Below are positions 33,734 to 42,742 of a DNA stretch of 64,000 nt, one piece after another. The first letter of the stretch is position 1. Every line of letters begins with the position of its first letter. Made by a program: the position numbers and the translations under genes. This stretch comes from Pseudobutyrivibrio xylanivorans (GTDB lineage: Bacteria > Bacillota > Clostridia > Lachnospirales > Lachnospiraceae): the NCBI RefSeq assembly GCF_010906925.1, contig NZ_VTVE01000001.1, positions 1,340,278-1,404,277 on the forward strand, given 5' to 3'. A model generated the notes under the pieces. That model made no database searches and had not been told where the DNA came from. It saw only the letters and a program-made list of their open reading frames with translations.

Positions 33734-34486
33734 TTATTTTAAATAGTTAGCCAAAAACTGTCTCGTTCTCTCGTTAGATGGATTATCAATAAGCTGACTC
33801 GGTGTTCCCTTGTCTGCTATCACACCATTGTCCATGAAGATAATCTCATCAGAAACATCTCTAGCAAATCCAATCTCATGAGTAACTATAATCATGGTGG
33901 TATGCTGATCAGCTAGCTCCTTGATTACCTTAAGTACTTCTCCAGTAAGCTCTGGATCAAGAGCACTTGTAGGCTCATCAAAACACAGAATATCTGGCTT
34001 AAGTGCTAGCGCTCTTGCGATAGCCACTCTCTGCTGCTGACCTCCAGATAACTGGTGAGGGTAATTGTTCATCCTATCCTCAAGTCCCATCTTAACAAGA
34101 AGCTCCTTGCCAAGCTCTATAATCTCCTCATCGCTCTTGCCATTAGCCTCAAGCTTTGGAGCAAGAGTAACATTTTCAAGAGCTGTATACTGTGGGAATA
34201 AATTAAACTGCTGGAAAACCATTCCAAAGTGAAGTCGCTTTTCTCTTAAATCAACTCCCTTTTCATGTCCTACTGCACCATCAAAAAGCAGATTTCCATT
34301 AACAGATATTGTGCCAGCATCTGGTGTCTCTAAAAAATTAAGACATCTTAAAAGGGTAGTCTTACCAGAGCCAGAGCTTCCTAGAATAGAAAGAGTCTGC
34401 CCCTTTTCCATTTCAAAACTAATTCCCTTTAAAATCTCCTGATTGTCAAAGCTCTTTTTTAAATCCTTAACTTCTAAAATCGCCAT
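33734..34486 (-). CDS. Polar amino acid ABC transporter, ATP-binding protein
   Basis: This is a 250-residue ABC ATPase of the GlnQ/HisP type. Walker A GSSGSGKTT, signature LSGGQQQRVAIARAL, Walker B ILCFDEPTSALD and the switch histidine VTHE are present. It powers the permease encoded 28 nt upstream (34515-35171). The exact amino acid (glutamine, cystine or another) cannot be read from the ATPase. Confidence 0.93.
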   Translation of the reverse strand: MAILEVKDLKKSFDNQEILKGISFEMEKGQTLSILGSSGSGKTTLLRCLNFLETPDAGTISVNGNLLFDGAVGHEKGVDLREKRLHFGMVFQQFNLFPQYTALENVTLAPKLEANGKSDEEIIELGKELLVKMGLEDRMNNYPHQLSGGQQQRVAIARALALKPDILCFDEPTSALDPELTGEVLKVIKELADQHTTMIIVTHEIGFARDVSDEIIFMDNGVIADKGTPSQLIDNPSNERTRQFLANYLK

Positions 34487-34514
34487 AGTCTATCTCTCGT
34501 CCTTATGAATTATC

Positions 34515-35171
34515 CTATTTGAAATAATCCAATTTCTTTTCAATATAGCCAAATAACAGAGTCAAAACTCCACTGAATACAAGATAAAATGCACCTGTAT
34601 AGAACAGTGGCCAAATGATTCCTGCACTCTTAATAAATCTCTCGCCCTCCCAGATGATTTCATAGAAGGCAATAACTCTCGCAAGAGAAGTATCCTTAAC
34701 AAGTGTGATAACTTCATTTGAAATAGGTGGAACAATTCTCTTTACTACCTGCAGAAGCACTATTTTAAAGAAAGTCTGCCCCTTAGTAAGTCCAAGAACT
34801 GCGGCCGCCTCATACTGTCCCTTTGGAATAGACTGGATACCACCTCTGAAAATCTCACTGAAATAGCAAGCGTAGTTAATTACAAATGCAACAAGTGCTG
34901 CTGTAAATCTACCAGTGTCACCAGAGCCCCAGAAATTCATCCCGAAAAATATACCCGGTCCATAGAAAATAATGAGAAGCTGTAACATAAGTGGCGTACC
35001 ACGTACAACCCAAATTATAAATCTGATTGGAAGTCTCACTATAGGATTCTTGTTCATAGAGCCAAAGCTAATAAGAAGTCCCAATGGAAGTGATAATAAA
35101 AGTGTTAAAATAAATAACTTGAGGGTTCCCAAGAAACCCTCAAGTAGTGATAATGTTACGTTTGCAAACAT
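34515..35171 (-). CDS. Polar amino acid ABC transporter, permease
   Basis: This 218-residue permease has about five helices of the HisMQ/GlnP type, with the N-terminal LLSLPLGLLIS region, the coupling loop AAAVLGLTKGQTFFKIVLLQ and the PPISNEVITLVKDTSLA motif of the family. A single permease gene suggests a homodimer. It lies 13 nt after the binding-protein gene. Confidence 0.92.
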   Translation of the reverse strand: MFANVTLSLLEGFLGTLKLFILTLLLSLPLGLLISFGSMNKNPIVRLPIRFIIWVVRGTPLMLQLLIIFYGPGIFFGMNFWGSGDTGRFTAALVAFVINYACYFSEIFRGGIQSIPKGQYEAAAVLGLTKGQTFFKIVLLQVVKRIVPPISNEVITLVKDTSLARVIAFYEIIWEGERFIKSAGIIWPLFYTGAFYLVFSGVLTLLFGYIEKKLDYFK

Positions 35172-35184
35172 CTTAAATACCGTC

Positions 35185-36006
35185 CTACTGTTTTACGATA
35201 GCTGCCTGAACTCCGTACTCTTCGCCAATTGCGTTCATAGTGCCATCTTCGTAAAGTGCCTTGAGCTCATCATTAATATATGCTGCAAGGTCTGAACCCT
35301 TACGACATCCGATTCCGTACTCCTCGCTTGTAAGCTCAACTGTATATGTAAGATCTGGATAGCTTGTGCCCTCGCCTACCATAGCACCTGCCATTAACAA
35401 GTCGATGATACATGCATCTGAAGTACCAGCTGCAACTTCCATAACTGCATCAGCCTGTGACTTAACAGCTACATAGTCAAATCCGTTCTCTGAAGCTGCT
35501 GCTTCACCAGCAGAACCAGACTCTACTGCAAATGAAAGTGAAGATGCATCCTCTGCTGAAGTAATATCCTCTGCCTTGTCCTTAGATACTACGACAACCT
35601 GTGCATTGTTAAGATATGCATTAGTGCACTCCATTGCATTAGTAACTTCTGATGTAAGAGTCATACCATTCCAAACCACATCGATTGATTTATTATCAAG
35701 CTCAAGAATCTTGTTGTCCCAATCAATCTCAACAAACTCAACATCTACGCCAAGTGACTCAGCAACCTTTTTCGCCATATCAGCATCAAAGCCAATCCAG
35801 TTGCCATCATCATCCTTATAATCCATAGGAGCAAAATCAGTGATACCAACAACTAAAGTACCCTTCTCCTGAATATAAGCAACATCGCTATCTACTGTCT
35901 CTTCTGTAGCCTCACCTGTTGTAGCCTCTTCTTTTTTTGCACCGCAAGCACCAAAAGATGCAACCATTGCAACAGTTAATAAAGCAGCAAGTAATCTCTT
36001 CTTCAT
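35185..36006 (-). CDS. Polar amino acid ABC transporter, substrate-binding lipoprotein
   Basis: This 273-residue lipoprotein has lipobox FGAC (C21), an acidic linker and a periplasmic-binding fold of the SBP_bac_3 type (GTLVVGITDFAPMDYKDDDG, EIDWDNKILELDNKSIDVVWNGMT). It is the first gene of the four-gene amino acid transport operon. The ligand is a polar amino acid; the pocket details cannot be settled by eye. An AAGGAGA ribosome site precedes the ATG, and the upstream 100 bases are AT-rich with no riboswitch I recognise. Confidence 0.92.
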   Translation of the reverse strand: MKKRLLAALLTVAMVASFGACGAKKEEATTGEATEETVDSDVAYIQEKGTLVVGITDFAPMDYKDDDGNWIGFDADMAKKVAESLGVDVEFVEIDWDNKILELDNKSIDVVWNGMTLTSEVTNAMECTNAYLNNAQVVVVSKDKAEDITSAEDASSLSFAVESGSAGEAAASENGFDYVAVKSQADAVMEVAAGTSDACIIDLLMAGAMVGEGTSYPDLTYTVELTSEEYGIGCRKGSDLAAYINDELKALYEDGTMNAIGEEYGVQAAIVKQ

Positions 36007-36108
36007 CTATTTTCTCCTTATAGTTTCGTTAAAAATTACTTTATTACTTTAGCATACTAAACCACTTATGTAAACATAATTTAATTTTTTATCATCAATT
36101 ACATTTCC

Positions 36109-36157
36109 AAAACAAAAAACCTCCCACCTCTCTGTACCTACCAGAGAAGTGAAAGGC
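36109..36157 (-). terminator. Terminator of the phospholipid operon
   Basis: On the minus strand CACTTCTCTG and CAGAGAGGTG pair (one G-U) around GTAGGTA, with flanking CCT/AGG pairs, followed by TTTTTTGTTTT. It lies 26 nt after the psd stop. Confidence 0.8.
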
Positions 36158-36182
36158 AATAATAATCTATAATATGATTTTA

Positions 36183-36998
36183 CTATATCGTAGTTCCTAT
36201 TTGTTGACCTAAAACAACAGGAGTCTCCTCTCCCTTAGCAGATGCCTCAAGCAATTGCTCATCAATTACTGCTCTACCCGGTGGAACAAGCACTATGATA
36301 GTAGAGCCGCCATATTCAAAGTGGCCTTTCTCGCTGCCGCGAGTTACCTCTTTTGACTCAGGCTCCTCATTTACTATACGTCCTACAAGCATAGCACCAA
36401 CTTCCATCTGTACGCATTTGCCGAAATTCTCAGTTTCGATAACTGTATACTCCCTTGCGTTTTGTACAAAAACAGGACCTGCCTCAAGGGCTATAGGACG
36501 AACTGTGTGATAAACTCCAGGGATAACTACATCCACACCTTTCACACCAGATTCAAAATAGCTATATCTATGATAATGATTAACGCATAGACGATATACC
36601 AGACAATAGCCACCTTCAAAACTGTCTGCCAGCTCCTTATCCTTAAGCAAATCTCCTATTGTAAAAATGCTCTGCTTTACAGGGAAAACCTCTCCATTTT
36701 TAATAGGAATCACCTTAAGTAATCCGTCACATGGAGTGATAAGATGACTAGGCTCACCATCAATCGGTCTGAGTTCTGACTTAATTCTTCTACAGAAGAA
36801 GTCATTAAAAGAACCTATATCATCTAAAATATAGTCATCTAAATTAATATTATTATTTTTTGCAAAAGGGCGAATTAATGCCTTTGATATTTTGGAATCT
36901 AAAATAAATCCAGAAAAATCAGAAATTGGTTTTGATATTAAGGGGCGAAGTATTATTCGCCCCAATTTTGTTTCATATAAAAAATTTAATGTACTCAT
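36183..36998 (-). CDS. psd: Phosphatidylserine decarboxylase
   Basis: This is a 271-residue proenzyme that makes phosphatidylethanolamine. The self-cleavage motif is GGST in EYGGSTIIVLVPPG near the C-terminus; cleavage before the serine creates the pyruvoyl group. HYHRYSYFESG and the NDFFCRRI motif near the N-terminus are typical. It begins directly after the pssA stop (TAG-ATG), so translation is coupled. Confidence 0.94.
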   Translation of the reverse strand: MSTLNFLYETKLGRIILRPLISKPISDFSGFILDSKISKALIRPFAKNNNINLDDYILDDIGSFNDFFCRRIKSELRPIDGEPSHLITPCDGLLKVIPIKNGEVFPVKQSIFTIGDLLKDKELADSFEGGYCLVYRLCVNHYHRYSYFESGVKGVDVVIPGVYHTVRPIALEAGPVFVQNAREYTVIETENFGKCVQMEVGAMLVGRIVNEEPESKEVTRGSEKGHFEYGGSTIIVLVPPGRAVIDEQLLEASAKGEETPVVLGQQIGTTI

Positions 36999-37694
36999 CT
37001 ACGAAAAGAATAAAATAAAAATAACTGCTACAAACTCAACTAATCCCACAAAGAAAATACCGATAAACTGCTTAATGTTAGGCTTTGGTACCTTGAAATT
37101 GCCTATAAAAAGAAGGCTCATAATAAACAATACCCAGAAATAGAACATTGTAAGATCCGCTCTAACAAACCAATGAACTACAAGTGTAAGTGGAAAAATA
37201 AGTGCTGCTACAGTAACTGGCATACCTGTAAAGTATTCCTTACCCTTGATTTTAGCCTCTTCTGCTCTCTCCTCTGTTGTAGAGTTGAAATAAGCAAGTC
37301 TAATAAGTGCTGAAAGTACATAAAATACAGCAATAGAAATAAGAAGCACTAAAAGTCCCATGTGGTTTGGAATCTGCTTGTCAGTAAGTGAAAGTTCTGG
37401 AAGACGTCCATTTACTCTAAGCTGTGCAATTCCGATAGTTGCTGGAAGAATACCAAAGCATATTAAATCTGAAAGTGAATCGATTTGAATTCCAAAACGC
37501 TTCTCCAAATCAGTTCTGTTTTGTTTTGTTCTAGCAACCTTGCCATCAAATCCATCAAGCAATCCTGAAATCATAAGAAACAGTGTGCCGCAGTATGGAT
37601 GTCCCACCTCTGTCATTGTAAAAATAATTCCAAGCAAGCCTGAGCAAGTTGAAAGATAAGTTAAAATAACCGTGTAATCATAAACTCCTATCAT
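36999..37694 (-). CDS. pssA: CDP-diacylglycerol-serine O-phosphatidyltransferase
   Basis: This 231-residue membrane enzyme forms phosphatidylserine from CDP-diacylglycerol and serine. The CDP-alcohol phosphotransferase motif is intact: DGFDGKVAR, then G and DSLSD with the spacing required for the catalytic aspartates. About six helices follow. Its start overlaps the end of the flippase-like gene by 17 nt. Together with psd it supplies phosphatidylethanolamine. Confidence 0.93.
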   Translation of the reverse strand: MIGVYDYTVILTYLSTCSGLLGIIFTMTEVGHPYCGTLFLMISGLLDGFDGKVARTKQNRTDLEKRFGIQIDSLSDLICFGILPATIGIAQLRVNGRLPELSLTDKQIPNHMGLLVLLISIAVFYVLSALIRLAYFNSTTEERAEEAKIKGKEYFTGMPVTVAALIFPLTLVVHWFVRADLTMFYFWVLFIMSLLFIGNFKVPKPNIKQFIGIFFVGLVEFVAVIFILFFS

Positions 37695-38724
37695 ATCTCT
37701 TCTTCCCTTTCATATATCCTATCAGTGTGACTAATCCACTGATTGTCACGCAAATATAAAATGTAATACCGCGGCTAATCATATCTAATTCAAACGCCGC
37801 ATTTTTTGTCATAAAACTAGAGAATCCATCAATCATAAGATAATCAGCTATTCCCATAGCACCTGGAATAGGGACAAAATTGTAACCTATTGTAATTAGG
37901 CACTGTTTAAAAAACAGCAAAACAGATTGATGTCTCTGACCGCCCAATGCCATATATACCATTGAAGGTACTACAATCTGGCAACTTCGCTGAATCACAT
38001 TCCAAAAGAACGCCTTGAACATAATTGAAGACTTGCCAGCAATAAGGCTGGAGCAATTTTCATAATCAATCTGTATTTTGTTAAGCCTCAGTAATCTACT
38101 GTCCAGCTTGTGAATAATCTTTTTCTTGTGCAGGAATCGAAGAAGATTTGCCAGTGCGGTAAATACCTTTTCACCTCTTCGCAAAACCGCCAAGAAGAAA
38201 ATAACTAGAACTGTAAGTCCTATAGCTCCTGCCCCTATAAAAACCCTAGACCAAAAATTAAATTCAAAATATAGCTTAGGTGATAGGATTACAGCTATCA
38301 AACCAAGAAAAATAATAGCTGCCGTATACATCATCAAATTCACAACTAAAGTAGCGGATGCCACACCCACCGGTATGCCATCTCTCAACATGAAAAATGC
38401 GCTGGCAGGCTGACCACCTGTAGCTGACGGTGTGATAGCCGAAAAATAAATATCTGATGTACTGTAAAGAATACCTTTACCTATACTTTTTTTGTATGAG
38501 ATTTCCTTTAAAATCGAGCAAATCGCTACCGCTTCAAAAAAAACAAACAAAGCAGCCGAAATCATGGAGACAATAATCCATTTTTTATCTGCTCCTTCAA
38601 TAATTGTAAGGAGCTTTTTTATAGACATGTCCTCACTCTGCTTTAGCACCGCCCATATGGTCAAAAGCGCCAAGGCCAAAGAAAAAATCATCCAAAATAT
38701 TTTTTTCTTTTGAGAACCTTTCAT
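37678..38724 (-). CDS. Lysylphosphatidylglycerol synthase TM-domain (flippase-like, UPF0104) protein
   Basis: This is a 348-residue membrane protein with about eight helices, corresponding to the N-terminal flippase domain of MprF without its catalytic domain. Landmarks are the SDIYFSAITPSATGGQPASA segment and GAMGIADYLM. Such stand-alone proteins are thought to move lipids or lipid-linked precursors. It is the first gene of the operon with pssA and psd, which suggests a role in distributing or modifying the new phospholipids. That role is inference. Confidence 0.85.
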   Translation of the reverse strand: MKGSQKKKIFWMIFSLALALLTIWAVLKQSEDMSIKKLLTIIEGADKKWIIVSMISAALFVFFEAVAICSILKEISYKKSIGKGILYSTSDIYFSAITPSATGGQPASAFFMLRDGIPVGVASATLVVNLMMYTAAIIFLGLIAVILSPKLYFEFNFWSRVFIGAGAIGLTVLVIFFLAVLRRGEKVFTALANLLRFLHKKKIIHKLDSRLLRLNKIQIDYENCSSLIAGKSSIMFKAFFWNVIQRSCQIVVPSMVYMALGGQRHQSVLLFFKQCLITIGYNFVPIPGAMGIADYLMIDGFSSFMTKNAAFELDMISRGITFYICVTISGLVTLIGYMKGKKRYDRSL

Positions 38725-38764
38725 TACAAAATATTCCTTAAAGCTTTACTAAAACCAAAATTTA

Positions 38765-39838
38765 TCACAGTGAATTATTATATATTATTCCTCCACCAAG
38801 AACAACCTCTCCATCATAAAATACAGCAGATTGTCCCGGTGTAATTGCCCTCTGTGGCTCATCAAAAATAATCTTTGCAGAAGTAGGACCAGTCTTTTCT
38901 ACCTGACATGGCTGCTCTGCCATTCTATAGCGAACCTTAGCCTTGCAAGAAAATCTCTCTGGAGTCTCATCTGGACCAATCCAATTTATATCCTTAACAT
39001 ACACGTCTCTTGTAAAAAGATCTTCATTCTTTCCTAACACAACCTTATTATTAGGAACGTCAAGCTTTGTCACATAAAGTGGATGAGCAGCAGAAATACC
39101 AAGCCCCTTTCTCTGACCGATTGTATATCCTACTATTCCCTTGTGCTGACCAAGCACATTGCCATCGGCGTCCACAAATTCACCTGGCTCATATTCCTTG
39201 CCAGTAAGTCTCTTAAGTGCAGACACATAATCTCCATCTGGCACAAAACAAATATCCTGACTGTCAGGCTTGTTGGCATTGATAAAATCATTGCTCTCAG
39301 CAATCTTTCTAACCTCATCCTTAGTCAATTCTCCCAGAGGAAAATCAGTGTGTGCAAGCTCCTCCTGTGTCATGTTATAGAGAACATAAGACTGATCCTT
39401 GTTGTCATCAAGTCCCTTTAAAAGCTGGTATCCATTATCGCATTTACGGATTCTTACATAGTGACCTGTTACTACCTTGTCACAGCCAAGCTCCAATGCC
39501 CTCCTATAGAGCTCTGAGAACTTCATGTGCTTGTTGCACTGAATACATGGATTAGGTGTCATTCCATTTTCATAGCAATTAATAAAATCGTTTATAACTG
39601 TCTCTCTAAATCTATCCTGAAAATTAAATGTGTAATGAGGCATGGAAAGTCGCCTTGCCACTGATTTAGCATCCTCTACATCATCTAAAGAACAGCAAGT
39701 GTTAGTGGCGCACACATTAATATCCTCATTGGCATAGAGCTTCATGGTGCAACCAATACAATCATATCCTTTTTCTTTCATTAAAAGAGCAGCTACACTA
39801 CTATCTACACCGCCGCTCATTGCAATAAGTGCTTTCAT
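38765..39838 (-). CDS. mnmA: tRNA 2-thiouridylase MnmA
   Basis: This 357-residue PP-loop enzyme thiolates uridine 34 of Lys, Glu and Gln tRNAs. The PP-loop is SGGVDSSVA at residues 8-16; the catalytic cysteines are in NPCIQCNKHMKF and SQDICFVPDG. C-terminal barrel motifs (YTIGQRKGLG, GQSAVFYDG) are normal. The sulfur would come from a cysteine desulfurase such as IscS. It follows the HD-domain gene by 13 nt. Confidence 0.95.
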   Translation of the reverse strand: MKALIAMSGGVDSSVAALLMKEKGYDCIGCTMKLYANEDINVCATNTCCSLDDVEDAKSVARRLSMPHYTFNFQDRFRETVINDFINCYENGMTPNPCIQCNKHMKFSELYRRALELGCDKVVTGHYVRIRKCDNGYQLLKGLDDNKDQSYVLYNMTQEELAHTDFPLGELTKDEVRKIAESNDFINANKPDSQDICFVPDGDYVSALKRLTGKEYEPGEFVDADGNVLGQHKGIVGYTIGQRKGLGISAAHPLYVTKLDVPNNKVVLGKNEDLFTRDVYVKDINWIGPDETPERFSCKAKVRYRMAEQPCQVEKTGPTSAKIIFDEPQRAITPGQSAVFYDGEVVLGGGIIYNNSL

Positions 39839-39851
39839 AAAAATCCTTTAC

Positions 39852-40445
39852 TTATTCTGGTTTAATATTTCCATTTTCAATGTTGCGCTTGATAAGCACA
39901 TCTACCACTTCATCAAACAATTTCTGAGAACCAAGTGCTGTCTTGCCCTGACGACCATAAACTAAAGATGCCTTAGCCTGATGCTCTCTCCAGTCAGCTC
40001 CACCATTGCTGTCATTAAGCATAAGTGGCTGTATATTGTCCATGGCGTGAGCAAATTTTGCCTCAGCAGTCTCATAGGCTTCAAACTCATCAAAAAGCCC
40101 CATGAGCTTTTCCTTTTGATCATCTGGCAAAATAGAAAAAATGCGCTCTTTTGCAGCATCCTCCCTGGCCTTCTGGGTCTTAAGCCCCTCTTCATCGTAT
40201 GCATAGGTATCCCCTGCATCGATTTCCACTATATCATGAATCAAACACATGAGCATTACCTTTGCCACATCTATTTTCTCGTTGGAATACTCCTGCAATA
40301 GATAAGCCATAATGGCCATGTGCCAAGCATGCTCTGCATCATTCTCATTTCGACCATGACCTGATATATGAGTCTGTCTGAAAATGTTTTTCTCTTTATC
40401 TATCTCAAGGGCAAAATCCATCTGCCTTTTCAATCGCTCATCCAT
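39852..40445 (-). CDS. HD-domain phosphohydrolase (YfbR-like)
   Basis: This is a 197-residue protein with HD metal-site motifs: EHAWHMAIMAYL, then CLIHDIVEIDAGD. YfbR-type enzymes dephosphorylate deoxynucleoside 5'-monophosphates. The protein is the right length for this family. An AGGGAGG ribosome site precedes the ATG. It is 13 nt upstream of mnmA. Substrate is inference. Confidence 0.85.
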   Translation of the reverse strand: MDERLKRQMDFALEIDKEKNIFRQTHISGHGRNENDAEHAWHMAIMAYLLQEYSNEKIDVAKVMLMCLIHDIVEIDAGDTYAYDEEGLKTQKAREDAAKERIFSILPDDQKEKLMGLFDEFEAYETAEAKFAHAMDNIQPLMLNDSNGGADWREHQAKASLVYGRQGKTALGSQKLFDEVVDVLIKRNIENGNIKPE

Positions 40446-40509
40446 TATAACGCCTCCCTATGAATATTACTTACAAATAATAATCCTTATATTTCTTAAT
40501 AAATAATGA

Positions 40510-41322
40510 TTATTTACAAAGCTCCCAAAATGTCACTGCACTTGCTGCTGCAACATTTAAAGAATCCACCTCATTGTGCATTGGAATAATAGAAACAAAA
40601 TCAGACTTTGCTATTGTCTCATCCTTTATTCCAGTACTCTCTGTTCCAAATACCACTGCAAGCTTCTCCTGTGCCTTCAACTCTGGCGCGGAGAGGGGTA
40701 TAGCACCTTCTTTAAGAGCCATAGAAACAACAGAAAATCCCGCCTCATGAAGAGTATTCATATAGTCTGAATCCTTTATAAAATATGTCCATGGCACCTG
40801 AAATACCGTCCCCATAGAAACTCTAGCAGCTCTTCTGTAGAAAGGATCCGCACTGGGATGGGTAAGAAAAATCGCCTCTATTCCAAGGGCTGCTGCACTT
40901 CTAAAAATAGCACCCACATTGGTAGGATTCATCACATCCTCCAAAATAGCAACTCGTCTAGCCCCTGCTAAAAGATCTCCTGCCTCTGGAAGATTAGGAC
41001 GCTTACATGCAGCAAGCACACCTCTGGTCAGATTAAAACCTGTGATTTTATTAATCACATTAAGCTGTGCTATAAATACATCAATTTCTTCTAAATAGTC
41101 TCTAAGCAGACTCTGTACCACATCACTTTCAAAAGCCTTTTCTTCTACAAGAAACGCCAAAGGCTCCGCTCCCCTATCAAGGGCACGCTTAATTACCTCA
41201 GGTGTCTCTGCTATAAATGCTCCCCCCTTTGGCTCAAAATAATGATAAAGCTGAGCCTCATTATATTTTGTAAACAACTCCACTCTATCGTCATTAATAT
41301 CATTAATTCTAATTATTGCCAT
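40510..41322 (-). CDS. TrmH-family (SpoU) rRNA/tRNA 2'-O-methyltransferase
   Basis: This is a 270-residue SAM-dependent methyltransferase with the SPOUT knot. The three motifs are EDVMNPTNVGAIFRSAAALG, AVVFGTESTGI and IPMHNEVDSLNVAAASAV. The N-terminal part (1-100) is the RNA-binding region. It is similar to RlmB/TrmH-type enzymes; the modified nucleotide cannot be determined. It follows the DMT transporter gene by 12 nt. Confidence 0.9.
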   Translation of the reverse strand: MAIIRINDINDDRVELFTKYNEAQLYHYFEPKGGAFIAETPEVIKRALDRGAEPLAFLVEEKAFESDVVQSLLRDYLEEIDVFIAQLNVINKITGFNLTRGVLAACKRPNLPEAGDLLAGARRVAILEDVMNPTNVGAIFRSAAALGIEAIFLTHPSADPFYRRAARVSMGTVFQVPWTYFIKDSDYMNTLHEAGFSVVSMALKEGAIPLSAPELKAQEKLAVVFGTESTGIKDETIAKSDFVSIIPMHNEVDSLNVAAASAVTFWELCK

Positions 41323-41334
41323 AATGATTTACCA

Positions 41335-42198
41335 TTAATCTATCTTTCTATTTCTATTCCAACGAATCACCGCCACGGTGATGATAATTCCATATCCAAC
41401 AAAGCTAAGTGCCACTGGAATCTCTCCAAAAAATGCAAATCCAAGCAGTGCAGCAAATATTACCTGAGTGTAATCAAACACAGATATCTCTTTTGCAGGC
41501 GCATACTTATAGGCAGTTGTAATAGAAAACTGTCCAAGAGATGCTGCCACTCCAGCCATTACCAAAAATCCCAGTTGCTTTAAACTCATTGGAGAATAAT
41601 CAAAAATTAAAAATGGTAAAGTTACAAGACACGAGAACAGTGAGAAGCCAGCTACAATAACAGGTGTCTTCACACCATTATTGCTTATTTTTCTAACGAA
41701 TACGTATGCTGCTCCCGCTCCAAATCCTCCTATCAATCCCATAATTGCTGGGAAGAATGATGAGACAGCTCCTGTAGGTCTTATGATAAACAACGCCCCT
41801 ATAAAAGCTATAACTGTGGTTATAATATCAAATTTATTTGGTATCTCTTTTAAAATAACAATAGAAAGTAGTATGGCAAAAAATGGCGATAGCTTATTTA
41901 GCATATTAGCATCTGCTATTCCAAGTCTATCTATGGCATAGAAATTACAAATCACTCCTGTAGTACCAAAAAAACATCTTAGGAAAAGACCTAGCCTGTT
42001 GCCCTTTCCCACTACAATTTTTTCCTTGGAACGAATCATTACTGATACCGCTACTATAAGTGCAACACTATTTCTGAAAAATACCTTTTGCATTGTTGGA
42101 AGGTCTCCCGATATCCTTACAAAAAAGGTCATAAGAGAAAATCCAAATGCTGCCAGCAAAATAAAAATAATACCTTTAATATGATTTGTAGTCTTCAT
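41335..42198 (-). CDS. DMT-family (EamA) transporter
   Basis: This is a 287-residue membrane protein with ten predicted helices arranged as two EamA repeats. The substrate is unknown; the family exports amino acids or metabolites, or imports precursors. I chose the ATG at 42198, overlapping the end of the previous gene; an upstream TTG frame has no ribosome site. It lies between the unknown protein at 42212 and the TrmH-family gene. Confidence 0.85.
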   Translation of the reverse strand: MKTTNHIKGIIFILLAAFGFSLMTFFVRISGDLPTMQKVFFRNSVALIVAVSVMIRSKEKIVVGKGNRLGLFLRCFFGTTGVICNFYAIDRLGIADANMLNKLSPFFAILLSIVILKEIPNKFDIITTVIAFIGALFIIRPTGAVSSFFPAIMGLIGGFGAGAAYVFVRKISNNGVKTPVIVAGFSLFSCLVTLPFLIFDYSPMSLKQLGFLVMAGVAASLGQFSITTAYKYAPAKEISVFDYTQVIFAALLGFAFFGEIPVALSFVGYGIIITVAVIRWNRNRKID

Positions 42199-42211
42199 AA
42201 TCTGTCCTATC

Positions 42212-42700
42212 TTATGCTTTAAATCCAAGTCTAATCATTCTCTCATCCAGCTCATGGTACACAGGCTCTAGCGGCCAAGGCAATAGTAAAATATATTCCT
42301 TATCCCTATCCTCCAAGCTATCTAGCCACGTCACAAACTCAGGATCTTTCCTATATAACTTCTTGCCGAATTCACATAATACGTATTTACGGTTTGAGTT
42401 ATCAACAGTTTCTGTCACCCTTCTGAAACTAATCTTGCCAAATTCATCCTGCTCCTTCACAAAAGAAGCCTTCTCATAGGTGTCCCTTGGCGCTTCAAGG
42501 GAAATCTTTCCTGTATTTAGAAAATGTTCCCACATAAAATTGGCAATCTTCTCCTTTGACACCGGAAAATCCAGCTGCTCGCCTATCTCGCTTATGCCAT
42601 ATCCCTTGTCTGCCAAATGCCGCACTGCTCCACCAGCTGCTGCATCATTTATGAAATTAGATAAGGCCTTATTAAATTCCTGATTATCTTTATTTCCCAT
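42212..42700 (-). CDS. Hypothetical protein, 162 aa
   Basis: This is a soluble protein of unknown function. An N-terminal helical region (RHLADKGYGISEIGEQLDFP) looks like a small helix-turn-helix, followed by a region rich in charged residues and a C-terminal WPLEPVYHELDERMIRLGF segment. I do not recognise a family. It is co-oriented with the DMT transporter gene, which overlaps its end. The ribosome site is weak. Confidence 0.6.
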   Translation of the reverse strand: MGNKDNQEFNKALSNFINDAAAGGAVRHLADKGYGISEIGEQLDFPVSKEKIANFMWEHFLNTGKISLEAPRDTYEKASFVKEQDEFGKISFRRVTETVDNSNRKYVLCEFGKKLYRKDPEFVTWLDSLEDRDKEYILLLPWPLEPVYHELDERMIRLGFKA

Positions 42701-42714
42701 AGCATAAATTATAT

Positions 42715-42740
42715 AAAAAAGGGATGGCCTTTGCCATCCC
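42715..42740 (-). terminator. Terminator of the unknown lipoprotein gene
   Basis: GGGATGGC and GCCATCCC form an 8-bp stem with a CTTT loop (plus strand), followed on the minus strand by TTTTTT. A near-identical hairpin recurs at 46825-46844. Confidence 0.9.
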
Positions 42741-42742
42741 CA

